The notes beneath the pieces were generated by a model that had not been told where the DNA came from, did no database searches, and was given only the letters and a program-made list of their open reading frames with translations. Position numbers and translations under genes: made by a program. From Chloromonas sp. AAM2 (Eukaryota; Chlorophyta; Chlorophyceae; Chlamydomonadales; Chlamydomonadaceae): a stretch of 11,436 bases of DNA. Of the stretch, positions 9,601-11,436 are shown one piece after another (position 1 is the first letter of the stretch; the number at the start of each line of letters is the position of its first letter). The stretch is from NCBI GenBank assembly GCA_004335635.1, contig QAXH01004912.1, positions 6,327 through 17,762 on the forward strand. Reading direction: 5' to 3'.

Positions 9601-11436
9601 CCGTATTGCACCAAGAGCCTGTTGCATCTGTGTTGCAGTTAGAAACGGGCGTTCCCCTGTGGGGCGGTCTGCTGCACTGGGTCACCAAGGATCTGCCCTC
9701 GGTGTTTAGGCCGGGCGGGCTCAGGGCGGCACTCCAGTCGAGGATGGTGCACATGTACCTCAAATACTATGTAAGTGTCAAGGCTGCGTCTGGGTAAGAA
9801 TAGTAGCTTAAAAATGACGAACTGAACCCGATGAATTGGTTTGGCTTTGGGGTAGTGTAGGATTGCTATGTTGAAGCAATAACGCTGCTAGTAGTAGGAC
9901 TGCTACTCCCAGGCAAAAATGTGGATCAAAGAGTCCAGCTCATTCACAAGCACCTGCTAGCTGGAAGTGTTAGTTGCAAATAATGGGAGTGTGAGTGACA
10001 GATGGTTCGGATTGAGACTTGGGTCGCGCAGACACAAAGCTACAACGTGCAGGCACAATGGCTGGTCTTGGCCACAATTGTGGGTCTTGGCTACAATTGC
10101 TGCTTGGCAATGCTGAGCACTTCACTCGCACAGCCAGAAATATACTGTTTTGTTCACACACCCAAACCTTTCCACCAGAGCTGCATGAAGGGCTCTGCGC
10201 CTAAGCTGAAATGAGATGATCACTATTATCGTTCTACTTGCCGTGCAGGCGTGCCGCCTCGCCCCTGCTGAGCAGTCCTCCCCGGACTGAAGGCCGTGTA
10301 AACAGCAACAGCAGTAACAACAACCTTGACAATTCCCCTGTGCTGTGCGTTGCCCTGCAGTCCTGTCTCCTGCTCATCATGATGCTGATCCAAGGACTGG
10401 GGGCAAGGGCTGACACCGTCAACGTGCAGCTCTACAGACCAGTCATTGCATTCAACGCGGCCACGCTCTCCATGTCTGAGCGGGTGAGGCCGTGCTTAAG
10501 CTTGTCAATCTGTTCTACAGGGAATGTTGTTGTATGTTGTTTACATGGCCGTCAGTCCGGGGAGGACTGCTCAGCAAGGGCGAGGGAGGGAGGGAGGGAG
10601 GGAAAGCAAATAGAACAACTGTTAACTAACAGACAGAGAACGTGTTCTATCGAGGTCGTTTCTTCACGTGAGTGCTTTCGTGCTGTAGGCGTACCACAGT
10701 GTGCTAGTGTAGTAATGATAGCTTGCCACTGCATTCGACACAGCTCTGCTCTTTATGTCTGAGAGGGTGAGACTCTGAGTGTATGTGTACGCTCATAGAT
10801 GCTCATGGGTAGGGTCCAGAGCGGCCATCGTAAAACTGAGAGTGAAGTTTGCCAAAGTCTGGAACACCCATATGTAGGTATTTGCCTTCAGCTGCGCTGT
10901 GCTCTCCATGTCCGAAAGGGTGAGACCGGGCGCGTGTAGTGTGTGCCTGTGCCTGTGCCTGTGCCTGGGCCTGGGCCTGGGGTCTCTGTCTGCGCGTGCG
11001 TGCTCTGTTTTTTACATCTGTATCGTTCCACAAGTGGAGCAGAAGATGGCGTAAACGTCAACCTCTCATCTGAGCAGGAAGCATGTCTCGCTGGACAAAA
11101 ATTGCCACACATGGCCCATGCATCCGCTAAGTGGCTCCCCAGGGTGAAGCCCGGCATTCACAACCATTGCATGTGTTGACATGGCCCGTATGGACTGTTG
11201 TCATCGCCCTCACGGATTCGTTTCACGGCCACAGCGCCTGGCCGCTTCTTATGGCACGCATCGACTCTTTCTCCAGTATACCCGCCCTTTGTTTCCTCGT
11301 CCCTACCTGTCAGCCATTGGCAGTAGGCCTGCCTTGCCTCTCCCTGCGCTGTGACTTGTGCTATATATATATGTATTTACACCAGGGAAGCCGTCAGAGG
11401 ACACGGAACGGGATGGGCACTGCCCTGGCCTACCCT
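597..11436 (+). CDS. Multi-exon FUSC/ArAE/ALMT-like membrane transporter gene, both ends missing (whole-gene entry)
   Basis: Sixteen segments, 597-661 to 9639-9770 and 10361-10483, join in one frame through GT-AG introns to give about 642 residues. The intron phases match at every junction, including three split codons (exons 1/2, 8/9 and 12/13), which is unlikely by chance. The order is a hydrophobic block (residues about 23-120), a basic amphipathic helix, a charged and helix-rich soluble middle (about 143-424), a long low-complexity linker (about 455-545), then a second hydrophobic block. FUSC, aromatic-acid-exporter and ALMT proteins have this plan: pairs of helical membrane domains with cytosolic helical parts, moving organic anions or aromatic acids. 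The substrate cannot be read here. Motifs in keeping are the Pro-Thr-Tyr turn followed by a basic helix after the exon 4 membrane segment, and Glu-Pro-Pro in exon 8. No start codon, promoter, stop or poly(A) site could be assigned. The family call is inference; the splice chain is directly seen. Confidence 0.72.
961..1240 (+). repeat. 40-base minisatellite, seven full units, ending inside exon 2
   Basis: Seven head-to-tail units begin at 961, 1001, 1041, 1081, 1121, 1161 and 1201. Each unit is CATGACTGCATG, then CCCGTGC or CCCATGC, then TTGCATGCAG, then a ten-base end such as ATACATGTGC. Variants are few: CTAC, CTGC or ATAC after the AG, and CCCCGTGC versus TCCCATGC. Every unit carries the same TTGCATGCAG acceptor. 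The last ten bases of the seventh unit are the first ten bases of exon 2. Open frames on both strands here are repeat artefacts. Confidence 0.97.
1231..1330 (+). CDS. Exon 2, first clear membrane segment
   Basis: It enters with one base completing the Arg codon from exon 1 and ends phase 0 at donor GTAAGAC. It encodes residues 23-55, starting YMCLCAVGLAVLVINRV, then a short polar turn with Gly-Ala-Asp-Pro-Pro, then FLWAVGMISCL. This reads as one membrane helix, a turn, and the start of a second helix continued by exon 3. The acceptor TTGCATGCAG and the first ten exon bases belong to the last unit of a seven-copy 40-base tandem repeat, so six look-alike acceptors lie upstream. Only the last acceptor gives the clean in-frame hydrophobic product. 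Confidence 0.8.
1331..1779 (+). other. Intron 2
   Basis: It runs from donor GTAAGAC to acceptor TTTGTGCAG, 449 bases. It contains scattered TGCATGC elements related to the minisatellite (near 1503 and 1620-1630) but no organised array. No further coding segment was supported. Confidence 0.75.
1780..1881 (+). CDS. Exon 3, end of membrane helix and Pro-rich loop
   Basis: The acceptor is TTTGTGCAG and the donor GTAATCG, both phase 0. The 34 residues begin TFGIVVNTGQFAPPKVPAPA and end with FNWYWRQ. The first part completes the helix begun in exon 2, the Pro/Ala stretch looks like an exposed loop, and the aromatic Asn-Trp-Tyr-Trp-Arg end would sit at the membrane surface before the exon 4 helix. 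ALMT/FUSC proteins carry a comparable loop with aromatic residues before the last helix of the domain. Confidence 0.85.
2370..2403 (+). pseudogene. Decayed copy of exon 4 acceptor and start
   Basis: The 11 bases before the AG (CCTGCCTGCAG) are identical to those before exon 4, and 18 of the next 23 bases match. The frame reads LVSRMLLGRADQ against VVSRTLLDLVIA in exon 4. Similarity fades after about 25 exon bases and no matching donor is present, so this is a truncated duplicate whose acceptor might compete with that of exon 4. Confidence 0.65.
2453..2527 (+). repeat. Dispersed repeat copy R1
   Basis: About 75 bases, starting AAGGTTGTTGGTGTTG and ending CAGCAGGGGCAAGGCAGG. It matches the reverse complement of copy R2 (10254-10326) at about 63 of 70 positions, and R3 over the core. 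The core contains two small inverted repeats, CAGTCC..GGACTG and CTGCTCAGCAG. It sits between the decayed exon 4 start and exon 4. No open frame or transposase is attached; it could be a short non-autonomous element or a fragment of a longer one. Confidence 0.85.
2589..2747 (+). CDS. Exon 4, last membrane helix of first domain and basic amphipathic helix
   Basis: The acceptor is CCTGCCTGCAG and the donor GTACGTG, both phase 0; 53 codons. It starts VVSRTLLDLVIAQGTVLFTG and goes on into LVVLPTYASVELRSKVAKAL. A hydrophobic helix of about 20 residues ends at Leu-Pro-Thr-Tyr and is followed by a Lys/Arg/Ser-rich amphipathic helix. This is typical of FUSC/ALMT-type proteins, where the last helix is followed by a Pro turn and a long cytosolic helix. 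It is the strongest family signal in the window. A decayed copy of the acceptor and exon start lies upstream at about 2370-2403. Confidence 0.88.
2748..3321 (+). other. Intron 4
   Basis: 574 bases from GTACGTG to TACGTGCAG. It contains a short CA microsatellite (2872-2887) and the possible 90-base cassette exon at 2933-3022. The remaining sequence shows nothing recognisable. Confidence 0.7.
2933..3022 (+). CDS. Possible cassette exon between exons 4 and 5 (low confidence)
   Basis: A 90-base phase-0 open segment lies between a CCACCGCAG acceptor and an AAG/GTTCAC donor. It reads DQPARRSAAANIPNLSKAWA and ends ETCTCK. Including or skipping it keeps the frame. The acceptor context is weak in pyrimidines and the donor is poor, and exon 4 joins well to exon 5 without it. 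It may be an alternative exon or chance. Confidence 0.2.
3322..3528 (+). CDS. Exon 5, acidic/Ser-rich cytosolic segment
   Basis: The acceptor is TACGTGCAG and the donor GTGAGTG, phase 0 at both ends, 69 codons (residues 143-211). It starts ILEPEDPQMLYVRPPSKS and becomes rich in Asn, Ser, Thr, Gln and acidic residues, ending SDMDAILGL. No membrane segment is visible. It looks like a flexible cytosolic region after the amphipathic helix of exon 4. The function of this segment is not recognised. Confidence 0.85.
3815..3871 (+). CDS. Exon 6, short acidic exon
   Basis: The acceptor is CTATACAG and the donor GTGAGAG, phase 0 both sides. It encodes 19 residues, VDVEDEEPDDETVLQYLRE, strongly acidic, joining the acidic tail of exon 5 to exon 7. 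The donor runs straight into a purine-rich repeat that carries many further GTGAG sequences. Confidence 0.82.
3872..4005 (+). repeat. Purine-rich GAGAGTG repeat directly after the exon 6 donor
   Basis: It is built from GAGAG, GTGAG and GCTGAG steps. A 28-base segment at 3882-3909 is repeated exactly at 3963-3990. Starting from the true donor (GTGAGAG at 3872) there are several further GTGAG matches in the array. The opposite strand reads as Ser/Leu repeats in two frames, an artefact of composition. The whole block could also fold as a polypurine triplex-type tract. Confidence 0.9.
4106..4222 (+). CDS. Exon 7, Pro/Gly-rich loop and helix
   Basis: The acceptor is TATGTGTGCAG and the donor GTGAGTG, phase 0, 39 codons (residues 231-269). 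The first half is rich in Gly, His and Pro. The second half, LGPPVASYRALLGKARA, is helical and runs into the Glu-Pro-Pro motif of exon 8. In FUSC-type cytosolic domains a helix with a small basic residue pattern commonly precedes a Trp/Glu-Glu-Pro motif, which fits this order. Confidence 0.85.
4223..4554 (+). other. Intron 7
   Basis: 332 bases from GTGAGTG to GTCGCTGCAG. Several internal AG sites (for example GTACATGCAG near 4322 and CTGCTCCAG near 4414) could act as earlier acceptors, but only the 4554 site gives the in-phase Glu-Pro-Pro product. Confidence 0.7.
4555..4612 (+). CDS. Exon 8, Glu-Pro-Pro motif
   Basis: The acceptor is GTCGCTGCAG and entry is phase 0. The donor GTGCGTG leaves one base (G). 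It encodes LMPFSIIEPPFVTGYTFHS and the first base of a Gly codon completed by exon 9. The Glu-Pro-Pro followed by an aromatic/Gly stretch resembles the Glu-Pro motif in the cytosolic helical part of FUSC-like proteins. The exon would be missed by simple ORF calling because of its length, but the phase match to exon 9 supports it. Confidence 0.85.
4613..5203 (+). other. Intron 8, flanked by a 9-base direct repeat
   Basis: 591 bases. The sequence AGGTGCGTG occurs at 4611-4619, across the donor, and again at 5202-5210, across the acceptor, so removal from either copy gives the same mRNA. Inside there is an 18-base imperfect tandem duplication (CTGTACCATTACCT, near 4784 and 4802). A 150-codon open frame here lies between two phase-matched splice sites and I do not treat it as a gene. 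No terminal inverted repeats were seen. Confidence 0.7.
5204..5289 (+). CDS. Exon 9, amphipathic cytosolic helix
   Basis: The acceptor is GATTTCCTTAG; two bases complete the Gly codon from exon 8. The donor is GTGAGGC, phase 0. The product AWGRVMGCCEVLLTRVAG continues with a Val/Glu-rich stretch ending ERRQ. It reads as a long amphipathic helix. Its first bases, GTGCGTG with a preceding AG, repeat exactly the sequence at the exon 8 donor. Confidence 0.87.
5315..5364. repeat. TTTA/ATTT low-complexity block
   Basis: About 50 bases almost only of A and T, made of repeated ATTT and ATTA steps, 25 bases after the exon 9 donor. It contrasts sharply with the surrounding near-50% GC sequence. It may be a decayed poly(A/T) tail or a simple microsatellite. 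No element body was found attached. Confidence 0.85.
5521..5572 (+). repeat. Four-copy 13-base tandem repeat
   Basis: The unit TGGGTGGACTGCA is present four times without change at 5521, 5534, 5547 and 5560. It shares GACTGCATG with the 40-base minisatellite at 961-1240. It produces a Gly/Trp/Met-rich frame that is a repeat artefact. Confidence 0.95.
5798..5872 (+). CDS. Exon 10, cytosolic segment
   Basis: The acceptor is CTGCCTGCACAG and the donor GTGTGTG, phase 0 both sides, 25 codons. The start is VLGETSLESHFTVSVVPNLR and the end LVFAE. It connects smoothly to exon 11 (LVFAE then VAATCASLSRTL), giving one predicted helix across the junction. This helix supports the join. Confidence 0.85.
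5873..6249 (+). other. Intron 10
   Basis: 377 bases from GTGTGTG to TTGCATGCAG. A weak 24-base duplication (about 5893-5916 and 5977-6000, 18 of 24 matching) is present. Its acceptor TTGCATGCAG is the same ten-mer as in the exon 2 minisatellite. Confidence 0.7.
6250..6309 (+). CDS. Exon 11, short helical exon
   Basis: The acceptor is GTTGCATGCAG and the donor GTGAGCG, phase 0, 20 codons: VAATCASLSRTLDPSLTRRK. It is an amphipathic helix ending in a basic cluster. The next intron (1126 bases) is the longest in the gene, so a missed small exon between 11 and 12 cannot be excluded. Confidence 0.8.
6310..7435 (+). other. Intron 11, the longest, repeat-rich
   Basis: 1126 bases from GTGAGCG to TTTGTGCAG. 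It contains a purine-rich stretch (about 6422-6503), short repeats around TGCTTAACAGA (6841-6910), a duplication of AGAACGAGGCCAGAAAAGC at 6902-6920 echoed at 6955-6973, a small duplication around GTGCAGAAATG (7069-7108), and the five-copy repeat at 7203-7276. A missed small exon is possible. Confidence 0.65.
7203..7276 (+). repeat. 15-base tandem repeat TTTCTCAGCTGTCAG, five units
   Basis: Five units with small variations (the second is followed by an extra AG and the last reads CAGCCGTC) occupy 7203-7276. Each unit carries a pyrimidine run followed by CAG, so each looks like a weak splice acceptor. No exon of the chain begins here. Confidence 0.9.
7436..7539 (+). CDS. Exon 12, helical cytosolic segment
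   Basis: The acceptor is CTTTGTGCAG and entry phase 0. The donor GTGGGTA leaves two bases (AG), completed to Arg by exon 13. It encodes THAVGGCMAMFGRSWQATRN followed by DLRAVMGAAAKGYI. It is helical, with Gly- and Ala-rich parts. The phase match with exon 13 is good evidence that it is real. Confidence 0.85.
7540..8372 (+). other. Intron 12
   Basis: 833 bases from GTGGGTA to GTTTGCAG. A 15-base word GAGTATGCCATTGTG occurs twice exactly (7851-7865 and 8023-8037). A C-rich tract lies at about 8149-8168. Open frames of 60-80 codons here do not fit the phase of exons 12 and 13. Confidence 0.7.
8373..8454 (+). CDS. Exon 13, polar cytosolic segment
   Basis: The acceptor is TGTGTGTTTGCAG; the first base completes Arg. 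The donor is GTGAGGC, phase 0. The product RVYDDLNSHTITKDGTVAKV ends HILDGTR. It looks like a surface loop or beta-like element between helices. I recognise no named motif in it. Confidence 0.85.
8455..8958 (+). other. Intron 13
   Basis: 504 bases from GTGAGGC to TTCCACAG. I see no repeat array, RNA gene or coding segment in it. Confidence 0.7.
8959..9357 (+). CDS. Exon 14, long exon: helix, low-complexity linker, start of second membrane domain
   Basis: The acceptor is GTTCCACAG and the chosen donor GTAAGTG (phase 0), giving 133 codons, residues 425-557. The first 30 residues (starting MRGIMYTFSLTLGIIDAMED) are helical. The middle is a hydrophilic linker rich in Ala, Val, Lys, Glu and Thr (for example VSETVSKAVGEAVEVDVEKG). 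The end, HILWLIMVIT, starts a hydrophobic helix continued by exon 15. A second in-phase donor, GTAATCA, sits nine bases upstream at 9349 and would drop Val-Ile-Thr. At 399 bases it is by far the longest exon. It also contains a 17-base near-perfect palindrome at 9187-9203. Confidence 0.88.
9639..9770 (+). CDS. Exon 15, second membrane domain, entry helix
   Basis: The acceptor is TCTGTGTTGCAG and the donor GTAAGTG, phase 0, 44 codons. It begins LETGVPLWGGLLHWVTKDLP, followed by FRPGGLRAALQSRMVHMYL. Together with exon 14 it makes a hydrophobic segment, then an Arg-containing amphipathic helix of the Leu-Arg-Ala-Ala-Leu type. Such a helix commonly precedes the first membrane helix of a FUSC domain. 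It leads into the hydrophobic exon 16. Confidence 0.87.
9771..10360 (+). other. Intron 15 with dispersed repeat R2
   Basis: 590 bases from GTAAGTG to TGCCCTGCAG. It contains a roughly 19-base tandem duplication around GGTCTTGGCCACAATTG (10062-10100) and repeat copy R2 (10254-10326) close to the acceptor of exon 16. No additional exon was supported. Confidence 0.7.
10254..10326 (-). repeat. Dispersed repeat copy R2, inverted
   Basis: It is the reverse complement of copy R1 with about 90% identity, and of R3 at 47 of 51 positions over 10257-10307. It lies 34 bases before exon 16. Together with R3 it forms an inverted pair around exon 16, with a loop of about 227 bases. Confidence 0.9.
10361..10483 (+). 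CDS. Exon 16, membrane helix and MSER end
   Basis: The acceptor is TGCCCTGCAG and the donor GTGAGGC, phase 0, 41 codons. The first part, SCLLLIMMLIQGLG, is a membrane helix. After a polar turn the product ends YRPVIAFNAATLSMSER. Two truncated copies of this last part, each followed by a GTGAG donor, lie downstream at 10722-10766 and 10878-10919. The exon is bracketed by an inverted pair of a dispersed repeat (10254-10326 minus, 10522-10590 plus). Which exon follows is uncertain. Confidence 0.85.
10522..10590 (+). repeat. Dispersed repeat copy R3
   Basis: It carries the same core as R1 and R2 (GTTTACATGGCC, then CAGTCCGGGGAGGACTGCTC, then AGCAAGGGCGAGG), 39 bases after the exon 16 donor. Its 5' part is more diverged. 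It runs into a short GGGA array (10582-10602). Confidence 0.88.
10722..10766 (+). pseudogene. Truncated copy 2 of exon 16 3' end (or optional exon)
   Basis: It encodes LATAFDTALLFMSER in phase 0, directly followed by donor GTGAGAC. Over 35 bases it matches the end of exon 16 at 26 positions. The membrane-helix part of exon 16 is absent. Four stop codons in a row (TAG TAA TGA TAG, 10710-10721) precede it in frame, so it can only be read if the TAG at 10721 acts as acceptor. It may be a decayed duplicate or a mutually exclusive/extra exon. The sequence cannot decide. Confidence 0.55.
10878..10919 (+). pseudogene. Truncated copy 3 of exon 16 3' end (or optional exon)
   Basis: It encodes VFAFSCAVLSMSER in phase 0 after a possible ATGTAG acceptor and before donor GTGAGAC. 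Over 42 bases it matches exon 16 at 29 positions, and the Met-Ser-Glu-Arg end is exact at the protein level. A stop (TAG, 10875-10877) lies immediately upstream in frame, so use requires splicing at that AG. A GTGCCT hexamer array starts about 25 bases downstream. Confidence 0.55.
10943..10982 (+). repeat. GTGCCT / GGGCCT hexamer array
   Basis: About six hexamers, first GTGCCT and then GGGCCT, begin about 24 bases after the donor of exon 16 copy 3. It is a simple microsatellite. The minus-strand Ala/Gln and Gly/Thr frames it generates are artefacts. Confidence 0.9.
11143..11220 (+). CDS. Candidate continuation exon, second membrane domain (low confidence)
   Basis: After a CTCCCCAG acceptor an open phase-0 frame reads GEARHSQPLHVLTWPVWTVV, then IALTDS. 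The Trp-Pro-Val-Trp-Thr-Val-Val stretch resembles the second helix of ALMT/FUSC domains (Trp, then Thr-Val-Val, hydrophobic). No strong donor was found: GTTTCAC at 11219 is poor and would leave two bases at TTC. The frame in fact stays open to the end of the window, so the boundary given is only approximate. Confidence 0.35.
11386..11436 (+). CDS. Candidate last exon in window, cut by the edge (low confidence)
   Basis: After acceptor TTTACACCAG the phase-0 frame reads GSRQRTRNGMGTALAYP and runs off the end. The Asn-Gly-Met-Gly-Thr-Ala-Leu-Ala order resembles the Arg...Gly-Thr motif that follows the second helix in FUSC/ALMT domains. A different phase gives another Gly-Thr-containing reading (EAVRGHGTGW), so the frame is not settled without transcript data or the next bases. 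Confidence 0.35.

Larger units (their letters stand above)
10484..11142 (+). other. Region after exon 16: repeat R3, exon-tail copies, microsatellite
   Basis: It starts with donor GTGAGGC. In order it holds R3, a GGGA run, exon-tail copy 2, exon-tail copy 3 and the GTGCCT array. If neither copy is used as an exon, this is one intron ending at the candidate acceptor at 11142. An alternative acceptor, CATCTGAGCAG near 11078, opens another frame that soon stops at 11177. Confidence 0.55.

Overview
This is nuclear DNA from a eukaryote, most likely a chlorophyte green alga of the Chlamydomonas/Volvox/Dunaliella group. There is no bacterial-style gene packing. Short open segments (57-399 bases) are each bounded by a TGCAG- or ACAG-type acceptor and a GTGAG/GTAAG-type donor, and they join in frame across introns of about 230-1130 bases. 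Base composition looks near 50% GC with many TGCATG-rich short repeats, which suits a Dunaliella-like alga better than the very GC-rich Chlamydomonas reinhardtii. The organism call is an inference from gene architecture only.

One plus-strand gene, truncated at both ends, appears to fill the window. I trace 16 phase-compatible exons from 597 to 10483, about 642 residues, and weaker candidates continue to the end. The protein looks like a double-domain membrane transporter of the FUSC / aromatic-acid-exporter / ALMT-like superfamily. Exons 1-4 give hydrophobic segments ending in a Pro-containing turn and a basic amphipathic helix. Exons 5-13 give a soluble, helix-rich middle. Exon 14 is a long Ala/Val-rich linker. 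Exons 14-16 begin a second membrane domain. The family call rests on the order of hydrophobic and amphipathic segments and on weak motifs, not on a database match. The first membrane helices and the end of the second domain lie outside the window or were not found.

Layout: 1-596 is probable upstream intron, G-rich at its start. 597-2747 holds the first membrane domain, including a 40-base minisatellite that ends inside exon 2 and an exon-4-like decayed copy. 3322-9357 is the soluble region and linker. 9639-10483 starts the second membrane domain. 10484-11436 contains two truncated copies of the end of exon 16 and low-confidence continuation exons.

The most unusual property is repeated amplification at splice boundaries. 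The acceptor of exon 2 is present seven times in a perfect-period array. The 3' end plus donor of exon 16 is present three times. The start of exon 4 is present twice. The donor side of exon 6 runs into a repeat full of GTGAG. A dispersed repeat of about 75 bases occurs three times, once between exon 4 and its decayed copy and twice as an inverted pair bracketing exon 16. I see no complete mobile element, RNA gene, CRISPR array or minus-strand gene.
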